Of a DNA stretch of 64,000 nt, positions 10,590 through 23,013 are shown one piece after another. The notes beneath the pieces were generated by a model, which saw only the letters and a program-made list of their open reading frames with translations, was not told the origin of the DNA and ran no database searches. The stretch is taken from NCBI GenBank assembly GCA_036346225.1, contig JARFIW010000900.1, positions 2,749,001 to 2,813,000 of the forward strand. The letters run 5' to 3'. Position 1 is the first letter of the stretch; every line of letters begins with the position of its first letter. The translations under genes and the position numbers were made by a program. The stretch comes from Platerodrilus igneus (Eukaryota; Arthropoda; Insecta; Coleoptera; Lycidae).

Positions 10590-12330
10590 TTCATTGTTTA
10601 AGATTCATTGTCCCTAAGGGTACATCTGTTACTTCTTTATTTACCTTTGTTTCCTTATGTCTAAAATTGTTCTCTTTATTCATATATCTAAGATACATTT
10701 TGTAAAATACATATATAATTAATAAAATAATTAGAATGATTAATAAAATTTTCAAACGCTTATATTATCGTAATGTACTTTCGGCACTTTTAACTCACTC
10801 AAGTGTCCTTTATAATTGACCATTATTTTCATGGCGTGGTTGAGATCGTCTAAGTCTAGGTGTTCTAGTTGCATGGGTTTCTTGATTTTTCTTCATCTTC
10901 GGTTTGTGTTGTCTTGAATTGTAGCTCTGGTAAATTTGCGAGTTTCTTGGTTGCTGTGGGGTCTTAATGTACTCTGAAGATTTCGTTCTTCAATTTTAAA
11001 TAACAGTCTTCTTTAAGGGTGATTAATTTGCTTCCGGTTAATGCTAGATTATTCTCGTATTGATTGCAGTGGGCGGTTGCTAATACTTCTGTTGGAATTA
11101 TGGTAATCCATTTGTTTTCTGTAACTTTTTGAATTTTCATATTGGTGGTTTGTACGGGTTTGGCTTCACAGTTGTCGTAATGGTTTGAAAATCTTAGTAA
11201 TTGTACTTCGCAAGGGCTGTTTTCTTGGATGGTTGTTGTTGTCAATGATTGGAATTAATATTTATTTGGTGTTACTTCGTTACATTTCTCGTTTGTCTAA
11301 CCATATCTTAGTTCATTTAAGAATAGGAACTTGATTTTGGGTATGATAACTTGATATATGTTAGTAATTTTTATTGGAAAAGCAAATAAATGATAATAAT
11401 TATAATTATTACTTTCTACTATTAAGATTTCTATTAAAAATGTTATTTCGTTATTCTTTACATATTCTTTCACTATAGCTATTTTTCCAAATATTAGCAT
11501 GTTTGATTCTATTACATCAAAGGGTAATTTACAATTGGTTATAAATAATCTAATTCTTAATTCTTTTAATAGGTTACTTGGTTCTATGATACTAGAGTAT
11601 AATGTATTTAATTTTGCAAATGTTACGGCATTTTCTAATGTGGTTAAAATTTGTTGAATTACAGTAAGGGCTGATATTATATGAGTGAATATTGCATTGA
11701 ATCTAATTAAATTTCGCATTTCTAACATGGTAGTTTGCATGTTTGTTTCAAGGGTTTGTATTCTATTTGCTATACTATCTTGATTTCTTACTAGCTTCCT
11801 TAACGTATCGTTGAATTTTATTATAGTTGATTGGGTTAGAGATGTTTGGTTGCTAACAATGGTTTTTATATCGTTTTGGTTTTCAATTAATTGCTGTATT
11901 GCGTTGTCATAACTTTCTGCGTCTTGGTTATCTAAGTTGCCTCTCATAGCTTTTATTATGTTACCTAGTCCGTTAATTAGTCCTCTTTTTCGTCTTACAA
12001 TTTGTTCTGTGGGTATTAATCTGTTAAATTTATCTTCTATATTTCTTAAAATGTTTCTGTTATGGTATTGTAATTCATCATTTTTTATTGCGTATTCTTT
12101 TCCAAATTTGGCTGTCTATTGATTGTTTTGATCGATAATAATTATCTTTGACTATTTGAAATTTTTGTTTTAATTCCGTTAAATCGAATTTTTGTGCGAA
12201 TGTCCAATAGTCTATTCAATTTTGCATACTTCCCAATTTTATTGGTAGTATACCGGGGTTGTTTTTTTGTCTTCAATTAGTATTTCGTTGTCCGTTCTAC
12301 CTGGGCGGAGAAACTGTTTATAAATTAAAA
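10590..12330 (-). pseudogene. Errantivirus-like env (class of gypsy/F-type fusion proteins), decayed
   Basis: Minus-strand remains of an insect endogenous retroelement envelope gene. Seen in order: an N-terminal ectodomain part with premature stops (12270-12010); a furin-type RRKR site followed by a glycine-rich hydrophobic start (about 11995-11960), the usual layout of a fusion-protein cleavage site and fusion peptide; a 216-codon open stretch with a heptad-like Q/N/I-rich region (11947-11297); a further 93-codon stretch containing cysteines (11245-10964); then a hydrophobic I/L-rich membrane anchor and a basic tail ending at a stop near 10590. Frameshifts and stops separate the pieces. No gag, protease, RT or integrase was recognised upstream to 13000, so the element is truncated. 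The gene is broken and not expected to make a functional protein. Confidence 0.75.
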
Positions 12331-12339
12331 AAGTTATAA

Positions 12340-13185
12340 AATTGGGTGTTGTAGCTCGATAAGGGTTGATGTTAAGATAAAAATTAAAAGGTGGAAATAC
12401 AAAGGTCGCGCGGTGCCGAAAGCACCAAGAGGTATCTCGAAAATTTTAGGGTTTGGGTTATCGATTTTTTAGGGTGGGAATGGTGGGAGTATAAATGAAG
12501 CAAGAAGACCCCCTCCCTCCACAAGGAGATCCACAAGGAGGAAGCAAGGAGGAAAATCCCTTCCAGCAAATCCTCCTTATGGGAATTTACATGTAAAACT
12601 TAGGTCAGGTGGATCGGTGGATCTGTTTTCGGATCATCCAATCTTACTACTTTAATGACTGCCTATAAGTCAACAATTACACTAAAAAGGCTAAATCCTG
12701 CAAGATGGTCGCCTAGAAGCGAGTAACTGAAGTTATGCAATTTAATTTTAAAAGCATCTCAAAAGCGTTAACCGAAATTTCTTTAAAGAACCGCAATAAA
12801 AGTTAAGGGTTCGAAGCAAATGCCTTAAATAATAAATTACAAAAGGATTTGTAATTCTTATTGTTTTATTTTCTAAGGTATTTATTTCCTTGCACCAGGT
12901 TTCGAAGTTCTTTCAAAGTAAAAACTGCAATATTGCAGAAACATCTACCTCATTAAAAAATATCTGCCAAGTAGGTGGGGCACATAGCTTCCTCGAATGG
13001 TTATAAATACGTACTTATTACAACATTTTGAAAAACAAAACATAAGCAAATCTATAAGATATGTTTAGTCTTGGACATCCACTTTCGATCATTCTGAAAC
13101 CGTACCAGTTAAATAATTAAATATTTGCTTTTACAATGTTGGAGTCGAGACAACAAGATGTGCACGTTTAGCTTGAACAATCTCT
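12340..13185. other. Unassigned DNA upstream of env
   Basis: A purine-rich patch with ACAAGGAG repeats lies near 12515-12560. No gag-pol motif was recognised. The rest is AT-rich without features. Confidence 0.4.
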
Positions 13186-13189
13186 CAAA

Positions 13190-13870
13190 ATTTCATTGCA
13201 ATGGAAAATTGTAGTTAATATGCGTGTTAAAGGGATTTTACGTTTACACATATGCAATGCCTATCTATGATCCATCGAAGGAGGTCATTTGGAATCATCT
13301 AAAGGTCAATCCTAAACTATTCTCCAAATTTTGGCGATTTCGAACCTTTATATAGTGATAAATTGTATTTTAAAGTATTTTACATTTGCGCATGCGCAAA
13401 ACGCACCATTAATCCAGGAGTACTGAAATTCATACAGAACCATCTAAAACTTAATCCACATAACACCTAAAAATGTTCTCAAAATCGGATGGAATTAGTG
13501 GAAGGTTTGAGTGTTACACGCATTTTTCTCTTGCGCATGCACAATGGCTATTAATTATCCGATCAAGATGAAATTGGTTTAGTATCATGCAAAGGTCAAT
13601 TCTCAAGTATTCGCTAAATTTTAGCAAACTCGTATTATTAGATCGGGATAAATAAAGGTTTGAATTATTTCACGTTTGCGCATGCGCAAGACGCATTCTT
13701 AATCTAGTAACTTTGAAATTTATAGAGGACCATTCAGAACTTAATCCGCATAATCTTTGCACGTTGTAATAAAATTGTGGGAAGACCGAGAGACAGACAG
13801 ATAGATAGGCACACGAAGCCTAATTTCTTCAGAAGGGTCTAAAACGTAAAATGCGAGTGGGACTTTTTAT
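13190..13870. repeat. Four-unit ~144-bp tandem repeat with GCGCATGCGC palindromes
   Basis: Four diverged units are recognised by a shared order of phrases: (T)TGCGCATGCGCAA, 'AATCC', 'CAGAACCAT', 'AAGGTCAAT' and 'CTAAATTTT'. The palindromic segment begins near 13246 (degenerate), 13386, 13531 and 13675, a spacing of about 141-145 bp. The last unit runs into a GACAGACAGATAGATAGG stretch and a segment with TTTCTTCAGAAGG. The order resembles the internal repeats of a non-autonomous transposon, but no terminal repeats were found. Confidence 0.65.
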
Positions 13871-16080
13871 TTTGAATGAAAAAAAAGTGAACGCAATACT
13901 CCCGCACGTCAGAAGCAATTGATATAAAGAACTTATTAATTAGACAGTGTGGCAATTACAAGGGAAATTTGCTCTGAAGCTGCAGATTTAACTTTAAACT
14001 GGAGGAATTGCTGCATTATTTAAGCAAAAACCCAAAAAAAATAACCGAAAACCGTTAATGAACTATACAATGACACTAGTATTTCAGATATAGCTTTAAC
14101 ACAAATAAACAAACGTCTCTCCGTTTCTCAAGATTTACATACATAGATAAAAATGCCATCCTCCAAAAATAAAATCGTGTAATATCAACTATATGAGATG
14201 CTTTGGTCAATTTTGTTTATAAAATTGCGCTAAAGTTAGGACATTTATTTGCTTGCTAATGAAGCCATCAAAATAAGAAAAACAAAAATAATGACAAATT
14301 TACATTACCAGTTTCAGAAGGTCATAGGGGCAAAGCCAATACTACCAATTTTGCACGATCACTTGAATGTTGGGAAACTGTAACTTTAGTGCGCTATTTA
14401 AGCAAATATTAGGTAATAGGAAAGAATTTATTAATTTCAGTCAGTTAAATGAGCTTTATCACGACAATTCCCTGAAATATTTATAGAAAGTTTGGTAGCT
14501 TACTTTTATAACGTGGCTATTCCAATATAATAATTATATTAAGATAAAGAATTAAAATAGTAAAGCACAAACAACAATAAGTATCTGGATTTGACACTCT
14601 ACGTATTTAATTAGAAAAATACAGATAGACCTGGGTAAAATAACCGTCATGAGAAAGCTTATTTGTACACTTTCACAAGGATTCAATGAAACCGTAACAT
14701 AGTAGATAACCCCACTATTCTTTTCTCGTAAATTACCGCCATAAAAGAAATGCGATGCGAAAGTAAATAAACGCGTCGCTTTAAAAAGTGTGGAAACAAA
14801 TGACCGATTACGCATAGGTACGACATTAACATCGACCTTAGGACAGCAGTTAGACGCACTCCCTTTTTTAGAACGAAATATAACATGTGATGACCGTGGG
14901 ATGAAAAATTTATAAATCCCACGAATAATAATAGAGGAAGCATTTAATCTTTCATCTTCAGTTATACAGCTTTGAATTCGATTTACACGCAACCATCGTC
15001 GCGTGGATGAGGTTGATTAATTGGGTAATTCAAGTACGGTATTAAACTCCGGGATTGCGAGAAATAAGTTTCCAAACGTGAGTGAAGATGCAGAATTAAA
15101 AATACCATTTTGTTGAAAGTTCCTTTGTGTTGGAAGCTTTTATTCAATAAGTTGAAGTAGGATTACCTGCAACCAAAAGAATACTGCACTAAAAAAGTCG
15201 TTCGGAGCTTTGTAAAAGGACCAATAAAACCGTAAGTTACTGAATTTTAGCGTTTCACCTACTACACATTTCATGCTGTTGTATATTTAATAATTGTGGT
15301 TGGTTGTAATAATACGAATGAATAAAACTTATTGTTATGAGGACTCTTTACGTTGGTGAGCACTTATTTGAAGCATATTGTAGACACGGAAATTCTAATA
15401 TGGAAAATTACTACAATTGTATCCGCATAATTTATATGTCCCAATTAATTGGGTTGGATGCCTATAATTGATAAATTTAAGTTGTTCTTTTTCATTTAGT
15501 TACACACATATTTGGTCAATTAGGGATGGATCTTGGTATTTTTTTTTGTTTATTATTTACTGTGATATTCATGTTTAAAACTATAGGTTAGGTGAAAAAG
15601 ACTTAGTTTTTTTTATTATTTGTTATTATTTTAAATTAGTAGAAGGTGAGAAACGTGTAAACTAGGCTCCATCAGCCTCTACTGCATTGAAAACAGTTAA
15701 ACCGTCTCTCAGAACACCCATCTTCTAGGGGGGCTTTGGATCAAGGTTTCTTCGGGTGAGTTGATGCTCAAAGGCTTGATTATACAGCGACTGCAAATAC
15801 CTTTTAAGGTAGGTGTGAAAGTATTTAGTAAAAGCGTTATAATCTATATACCCATAAAGCATTTGCTTTCATTAACCCACCCCGCACCACTGAAAGCTAG
15901 CCGGTGCGCTATTTACTGTTACGTCACTTCGCTAATTTAGGTACTTAACATCAATTTAGCGCGTAACAAAACTTTGCAGTTAATAGATCTCTCACAATTT
16001 GAAGGACCCGTAAAAGCAAAGAGGTGTTTGCTGGTGCTTAAAAAATCAATGATGGTCCTACCAGTTCTGTATATAGCATC
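13871..16080. other. AT-rich DNA without recognised genes
   Basis: Minus-strand frames at 14552-14992 (146 codons) show no recognisable domain or splice structure and are treated as chance. No repeat was identified. Confidence 0.4.
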
Positions 16081-16084
16081 GTAT

Positions 16085-16656
16085 TAGGCGAGAAATCATG
16101 CGTGTATTCGTACGAGTCTGAAACTAAACAACAATCAACTATGTGGGTGTTTCAAAGCGAACATAAACCTACAAAAATTGTGTGTTTACGAAACGTTTCG
16201 AAGAAAATTGTGCTTGTTTCTTTTGAAAAACGGATCGTGCTGCAAGTGTTGCATTAGAAGATTCGAGGACAATTAATGCGGGGTGGTAATTACTACAATT
16301 TGTTAGCAGTTATCGCTGAAATCAGAAAAACAACCTAAACAGTACATTATTTATTGTTCGTTTTGATAATGTAAGTGCTCACACAGTATAACAAAATGTC
16401 GAATTGTTGATCAGAAAAACTTCGAAATAATAACTTATTGGCCATATTCGTCAGATATTTGACCAATAACTTTTTCTTATTCCGATGTATCAAAAGTAAA
16501 ATTCGCGACGCGCTTTTATATCTCCTGAAGAGGCCGTTGAAGCATTTAATGCACTTGTTTCGGAGGTACCTCATTTACAGTGGAAAAACTGTTTTGACGG
16601 TTGATTTCATCGAATGCAAAAGTACCTCCATGAAAGCGGAATATTTTGAGAAGTAA
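16085..16656 (+). pseudogene. mariner transposase relic
   Basis: Plus-strand remains of a mariner-family DDE transposase. Recognisable, with frameshifts between them, are a GEKSCVYSYESETKQQS stretch (the position of the first catalytic Asp region, normally GDETW), MWVFQSEHKPTKIV near 16140, a DNVSAHT-like region near 16365-16390 and FFLFRCIKSKIRDAL near 16470. The end is a C-terminal EYFEK stop. The residue before FFLF that normally supplies the third catalytic Asp reads Asn. The copy has several frame breaks and is not functional. Terminal repeats were not located. Confidence 0.85.
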
Positions 16657-16659
16657 TAA

Positions 16660-18180
16660 AGCTATTGAAATAACGTCATGTATGGTTTTTTTTATATATT
16701 TCGTCAATTTTGTAGTGATCCTTGTAGCACGTGGATTAGGAGGATTAGTAATTGTGAAACGTGAACCATATGTTGATCTAATTGCGAGTTTCACAGGTCC
16801 AAATGCTTAATCTTTATCAGCGCTACAGGTGCAGTTCTGGTGTACGTCGCAAATCATTTGCAAGAAAAATTACCTGTTGAAGAACGACAAGAGTAGTGTT
16901 GACAAGATGATGAATAATTTACTTAAGAACACGGCAGCTTGGTCAATTTATGGCGTCGTTAAGGAGTTAAACAGTTGTTTCATGAATTTTGTGTAACTTT
17001 ATTTCATGAATATTCAATTTTCAGCAACTTCTATTTAGTAAATTTATTTTAATTATTTTCTCATATATAACCAATATATTTTTCCTAACAAAATTATTGC
17101 GATTTGAGTCGTTAACGCAATAAATTAATCATTCAGTTTAAATCGATACGTGTATGTAATAAATAAATAGAGTTAATCTATTCATTATCATTGAGCTAGG
17201 AAAATTCATTTGAATGCCCAATTATTTCTTCCGTGTTGTGTATATAATTGCGTTGCTATTCTGAGTTTCTATCCCTGTATTTATTCCTTAACCGTCTCAT
17301 CTTATGCATGTTTGCTTATTTGCAATCTAGTCTAGTCTTCTGGAAGAAGTTTTTCATAGATTTATTTGTTTTCAGGCTTGTGCGATCTCTTGTGTAGGGT
17401 ATGTGTGGTAGAATTTCTTAGAATATTCTGTAAGTAACTTGTTTGCGTTATGTAGTTGACGTTCTCCTGAAACTGATCTTTTAGAACAAAAAGTGGGTGT
17501 TTTAATCACTTAGTTTTAGATGATTCAGTAAAACTTCTATAGAAATTTTTTGTTTTTATATAAAGGGATAGTCTGAGACACTAAACATTAAAACTGTGTA
17601 AATATTACATCATAAACGTTCATTAGGAATGACATTTATCCAGCTTTAGAGTATATACATATATTAACTTCTGATACTGTTTATTTGTGGTTTCTTCTAA
17701 ATCTCTTTAAATTAAAACTACTAGTTCAACAATATCAGCGAGCTTTGGGTGTGTCGTGCTTTTATAAGTGGAGATGATACTTGTAGGTCTTCTTAGTGTT
17801 GACGAAATTAAAATCTTAAGTTTATGGCGAAACGCATCACAAATATTTACCTTTAGGCAATAAACTGCAGTCTTATTACACCTATAACATTTTGTCCTAA
17901 AGTATGTAGACACTTTGAGAATTAATTATTATTAATGGCACGTTTAATAGCACTTGTAGGTATTGAGCAGCAATATGCTCCTAATATTTGTTATCACTGT
18001 TGTCATTCGTGACTTGACCTCAATTGGCATCTGATATTTTATACCATCATTCTTTTATGGAATTATTTGGAATAGTTGTCATTTTATGCTCTCCGAAAAT
18101 TCGCCGCAATCTTTGATTTCCAACTGAAACTTTTAATGCAACTCAGATCCGGTATGAACAACTCCTGCTTGTCTTAAAAG
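16660..18180. other. AT-rich DNA, nothing recognised
   Basis: No supported gene or repeat. The frame at 17707-17913 (-) has no recognisable motif. Confidence 0.45.
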
Positions 18181-18188
18181 AACATAAC
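18181..18188. repeat. 8-bp target site duplication, left
   Basis: AACATAAC directly precedes the left terminal inverted repeat and is repeated exactly at 19071-19078. Confidence 0.85.
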
Positions 18189-19070
18189 CACAGATAACTA
18201 ACCCCTAGATACTTCACGGCAATGGTAAAGCTTCGGACTTTGCACACTACGCCCTCTTACGGTTGGGAGCAGAATCTACCCTAGCGGGAAACTTAAATTA
18301 CAGGAAACTCAATTACCACAACTAAATTCAGGTTCAGATATGAATACTGCCACATTCTAAATTCTGAATATAGCAGTACTCGATCAGAACCCATTCAGCA
18401 GAACCTTAATCTTGTAAAACACAAAAAATGAACTCATTAGATGTATCTATTTAATATATTACAAGTACAATACTAGAAATGTATATGGCAAATTTTCTTT
18501 ACACTGTATAAGTAAAATGGATCCAAATTAAAAAGGTCCTTGTTATTAATGACATCCAACTACAATTTAAACCTTTCCACATTTTTCTTCGGAATAGGAA
18601 ATCTATGTCGTCTAGAAATATTGTCCTTACAATTTGGAACACAGCGCTTAACATAACCCATTTTAAGTACGCTGAAACATGTATAATTATACTAATGTAT
18701 AAAATAACACAATAAATATGCTTACTTACCACTTCTTCAAAGCACAAATATTTTTCAGGTTTTAACAACTACAAATATAACCATATATTTCTTTAAATTA
18801 TAATTAAAACTTATATTTATAAAGATCAGATATAACATACAATAGACGGAAATAATGACAAACCTTCTATCAAGTAACCACAGCAAAAACGTAAACAAAA
18901 TGTCGCAGTTGGTCGCAGATAACTATTCTTCCTACCATCCGATCGAAACCGAATTTACCCGAATATAGTGTTGTAGCGCCCCCTCGAAAATGGGAGATCC
19001 GAACTAAATTGTCACGTGACTGCTCGTATTACATACATTAAAGTGAAATATCTAGTGTTAGTTATCTGTG
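18189..19070. mobile_element. Non-autonomous P-superfamily-like DNA transposon with THAP exon
   Basis: An 882-bp element bounded by inverted repeats. The left end begins CACAGATAACTAAC and continues with CTAGATACTTCAC; the right end is its reverse complement with few mismatches, giving about 35 bp of TIR. A perfect 8-bp direct duplication flanks it. Eight-bp duplications are typical of the hAT and P superfamilies. A THAP-domain exon inside (18473-18661, -) points to the P superfamily, whose transposases begin with a THAP DNA-binding domain. No RNase-H-like catalytic core was recognised, so the element seems internally deleted. Confidence 0.8.
18473..18661 (-). pseudogene. THAP zinc-finger DNA-binding domain (transposase N-terminus), one nonsense mutation
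   Basis: Reading from an ATG at 18661 on the minus strand, 62 residues form a C2CH THAP signature. Cys7 and Cys11 lie at the start (MGYVKRCVPNC), FPIPKK at 21-26, and Cys58-x2-His61-Phe62 closes the finger (ICHIHF). The spacing of 46 residues between Cys11 and Cys58 is within the THAP range of 35-53. Codon 34, where THAP domains carry their invariant Trp, is TAG, one base from TGG. A stop follows Phe62. THAP domains bind the ends of P-type elements. The exon lies inside an element with TIRs and an 8-bp duplication, which fits a transposase origin. The nonsense codon makes it a pseudogene. Confidence 0.8.
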
Positions 19071-19078
19071 AACATAAC
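19071..19078. repeat. 8-bp target site duplication, right
   Basis: AACATAAC, identical to 18181-18188, directly follows the right terminal inverted repeat. Confidence 0.85.
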
Positions 19079-21814
19079 CACCTAACATCTATGTTGATGC
19101 GGACTACAGATCACATATCACAATGCAATTTGTAAAGCTTCCATGACCAGTACACCAGTACTGGCTCTTTGCCGTCGTTGCAATGGATAAAGTATGGTGT
19201 AACAACTTTTGCCCGTGTCTAATGTGATAAAAGTCTATGCTAACTCGGGACTTAACTCCAGCTTAACACTTGTTGCTATGACCCTGGGGATGATGTAAAA
19301 ACCTCATGCCCGAAATAAAAATAAGTTATTATAATAGAAACGTAGACTGCAGGTTGCGTCTCAACACAATAAAATAGATAATAATATTTAAATGAACTTT
19401 TGAAGGTTTCGACATTTTACTATGAACATTTATGTACATCAAGATCACCTCAATAAAAAATATATACTCGCATAAAAACATGTTTTAACTGTTTAATAAA
19501 TTTTATTACTGAACACAACAAAAAATATTAATAAACATGTGTATAGTGTGTACATAAGGAAATTTCCTTGTTTGAAGTTCTTAGAAGATTTCAGTTTAAT
19601 ATTACTGAGCTAAATCGAATCTAATTTCCCTCTATGTTTAAACAAAAATTTTGAAGGTTAAATTCAATAAACTTGAGGTATCAAGAGTTTAGTTTAGTAA
19701 AGAATTATCTTTATGTTATATGATAAAGGATAAAATATTTAATGGTCTCTTTTAAATCTAGGACCAAATCTTAGATCTTTATGTTATTAACGGAATTAAC
19801 AGTGATTTAAATATGGAAGTCAAATCTGTCTTTTTTACAAATTTACATGTGAGTTTTTAAAACAAACTACTTCAAATTTTATTTAGTGAGATACTTTCTA
19901 TTGTAAAAAAAATTGAACTAATACAAAGTTTCCTTTAACAACTATGACAAGATATTCTAAATTTAATTTTAAGAATCAGATTTGTAACATACGGAAATAA
20001 AAGTCAAGTATCTATGGTTGCTCTCTAGAAACAAACAGTAAAAGCTCAATACTTTTAATATAGTTACGGTATTTCTGGTTCTAGAACATTTTAAATAAAC
20101 GCGCATTAAAAATATTATAAGATCCTTGAACACAAATATCTAACCACAGGAAATTTCCAGTTATTAGCAGACGACTTGCAGATGTGTTTATTTCGACAAA
20201 CAAATAAAATAACAGTTTCAACTTATCCGCCCATTGAAGAAAACTTTTTTAACAAACCAGAAACAGGTAAAGTTCATGTATTCCGCAAACTTCAAGACTT
20301 CGGGATGAGCTTCATATGAATAAAATATAAGATCTAAAATTTCCCTACAAATTAAAAACTGCCTGATGCTTAATTAGATAAACCCATTATATAGTTAACT
20401 TATAATTCATAAACTTTTGCAATATCAAGCTATGATAATATTACTTCTAAAAATGTTAATCTTCTAAAGATGTTAATCCTTGAATTATGTAAAACTTTAA
20501 TAACATTAAACCATGACGTTATTTTTAAAATGTTGTTACTTAAATGCGCTGTAAAAAAGGAATTACAATGAAATCTTGTATTTATTTTATATGAACCGTT
20601 GGTTAGAACAGAAAACTAGATTTTCTGTAGTTCATTCATTCTATCTACATTGAAGTAATTCGCTAGCTGTTATTCAAGATATGGTATCTCACCTTAACTC
20701 ACCTGATACTTGAACACGACTGACTTTTGTTACGTCTCGCGTAGTTTATCCAACAATAAGAAACGTACGTTAGAGCAAGTTCTTAATGATCTTTGGAATT
20801 ATGGCTCATAATATTAGAACGTTATATATTGCGTAGTATCACACCTTACTTGTATTTTTTCTATAAGCAAACGTCAATACTATTATAGTATGTGGACAGA
20901 CCGTAATATTGCATAATAGACTAGGAGTTTTTGAAAAATGTTTCAATGGCAGCATCCAGAATTTCTTCTTTTCGTATGTCTGATCCTGCTATAAGAAAAA
21001 TTAATGCTGAAGGATCGTCCTGGAGTTTTATACCAATATCACAGGACTGTTAAGCACCTAAGACTATTAGTTTTCACGTTTCTCTAGGAATTTGCATAAC
21101 CTTTTAGTGTTCGATTACTTGGGTAATGGCAAGTTCACTTCAGAAAAACTAGAGTGCTCAAAAGATTTGTTCAGTTCTTTACTCTAAATTACAAAGAGCT
21201 TTCACATGTGTTTTGCTAAATTATTACACACCAAATGCCAGCCTGACTATCACTTTGTTTGAGAGCGTTGAATTACCACTTCAAAGTGTGTAGCTGAGTA
21301 ATAACTTTTTTGCCGTATTTGCAGCAGAGTCACTGAGAACTTGTACGCGTCGGCGTTACGTTAAATAGAAACCGGATGCAAAAAGAAGAAAACTAATCTT
21401 AAATGAACAAATTAAAATTGATATGTCATGTATATTGATTTCTTGAAGTAGTGTTTATTAAGTCAGACATTTCAATCAAAATTTTAGTTCCAAAAAAGTT
21501 ATAAACTTAAAAGTCACAAAAGCGAAGTCTTATTTTTGTGGAATACACATTTGAATGGAACCCAGGTTCATAAATTATATTAAAACCTCAAACAGGATAA
21601 GCATAATAATTATAACAGTAAATTTTCATAGCATGGTCATAGATATTTAAGAAAGTCCTAGAATTATGAAGTAAATAACAGTTAAATTATTGATGTGCAA
21701 GTTCCATACTGTAATTATTTCAAATATAGATCTTTTTACAAATTTTAGTTAAATAAAGTAGAAATAATGTTATAGGAACACACGTGTAATTATAATACAA
21801 AGTAACGTGGTGTG
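19079..21814. other. AT-rich DNA, nothing recognised
   Basis: About 2.7 kb with no open frame of 60 codons and no repeat recognised. It could hold the promoter and 5' UTR of the candidate exon at 21815, but no clear promoter was seen. Confidence 0.4.
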
Positions 21815-21950
21815 ATGTCGCGGACTTTCAACATACCCACAAAATTAGCAGACTGGGACAAATTGGTTCCCAATAAGGAAGTAAGCATCATTGCAAATGA
21901 ATTTACTCTTGGCTCGAACGAAATTCTTTGTTCACCGGAAGGCATAAACT
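21815..21950 (+). CDS. Candidate first coding exon of an unidentified host gene
   Basis: An ATG opens a 45-codon frame that ends exactly at a consensus donor (ACT|GTAAGT). An in-frame TAA lies 10 bp upstream (21803-21805), so the ATG is a natural first codon. The peptide starts MSRTFNIPTKLADWDKLVP, is charged and non-repetitive, and uses a mixed codon set unlike the AT-rich noise around it. It ends with one base of a split codon (phase 1 intron). I do not recognise the protein. No following exon was identified, so the intron would be long. It could also be a chance frame; the support is the start, the donor and the composition. Confidence 0.4.
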
Positions 21951-22560
21951 GTAAGTTATAAACTCATTAGAAATTGTTGTTTTTTCTTATTTCGCGGCAT
22001 TATGCATGATGTTTGGTTTCATTTAATATTGATTAACTTATACAACGTCCACTTTAAATAAATTATAGTGTTGAATAGTTAAATGCATAAACCCTGGATA
22101 TTGCAAGTTTTAATTGTAAATTAGAAACGTATTGCAAATTTTTATTATAGTTAACTATCGAGGTTATGATTAATTGAAGATGAAGTGGTTATGAAATTTA
22201 CAATTCTGTGTGTGTGTTTGTTTACAGGAATATCGGAATGTCGCTAAAGTTTATATTGATGCAAATAAGTTTAAACTCGTTGTATATATCCCTGTTTAAA
22301 GTAGTGATGGAATAATGTTATCGTAAAATAGATTTAGGTGACTTAGTAAGTTGAAATTTGTTGTTTTAAACATATAGGTGGCATTTTATATAAGGGACTT
22401 TATTTCACCAAGAGGGAAATGTAAATAAAATCTCTTAGGATTACTGGTCCATTGGTTAATTAAATAAGACGAGTTGATGTTCATAATTTGACAGGTTGAA
22501 AGCCTTTTAAGGTAAGTGTTATTGGTAACGTAGCTTGAAATTGCATCTACTAATTGTTAC
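21951..22560. other. AT-rich DNA, possibly intronic
   Basis: Follows a consensus splice donor. No other feature was seen. Confidence 0.4.
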
Positions 22561-22566
22561 ATTTTC

Positions 22567-22591
22567 TATTTCTTGAGGTAAAATGTAGGTC

Positions 22592-22640
<49 letters not shown>

Positions 22641-22770
22641 GTCACGCACGTTAAAGATCCGTACCTTAATTGGAACAGCAAGGGTTCGGCGAAATTCAAA
22701 ATTTCCAGATAAAAACTCATTTTCTAGCCAATGTAGTACTTTCCGGTGGAGAATTGGAAAATCAAATCTC
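22567..22770 (+). mobile_element. 5'-truncated SINE with internal GT expansion
   Basis: Body and tail of the SINE family: GAGGTAAAATGTAGGTCCC, then a (GT)n tract where the family normally has only GTGTGTG, then GTTGTCACGC and the conserved 3' part ending GGAAAATCAAAT. The tRNA-like head is missing. It is followed within about 20 bp by another copy in the same orientation. Confidence 0.85.
22593..22640. repeat. (GT)n microsatellite inside a SINE
   Basis: A pure GT run at the position of the SINE's short internal GTGTG segment. Frames crossing it are artefacts. Confidence 0.95.
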
Positions 22771-22785
22771 TGGGTTTAGTTTATC

Positions 22786-22960
22786 GACGGCTTCGTAGAT
22801 CAAACAGGTTCGCGTATGACTGCTGCATTCAAGGTGGGGTTCGATTCCCACACGGGCCTCTTGAAAAATATCAAGCTAGCATTTTACACAATAATACGCT
22901 CTCATTCGGATGAGAGGTAAATTGTAGGTCCGGTCTGTGTGCGTGTGTCTATTTATGTGT

Positions 22961-23013
<53 letters not shown>

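Noticed and set aside
14552..14992. 146-codon minus-strand frame
   Set aside because: No recognised domain, no splice context, and amino-acid content typical of translated AT-rich DNA.
18189..19070. Assignment of the TIR element to hAT because of the 8-bp duplication
   Set aside because: The THAP finger inside points to the P superfamily instead; hAT elements usually carry a BED or TTF-type finger.
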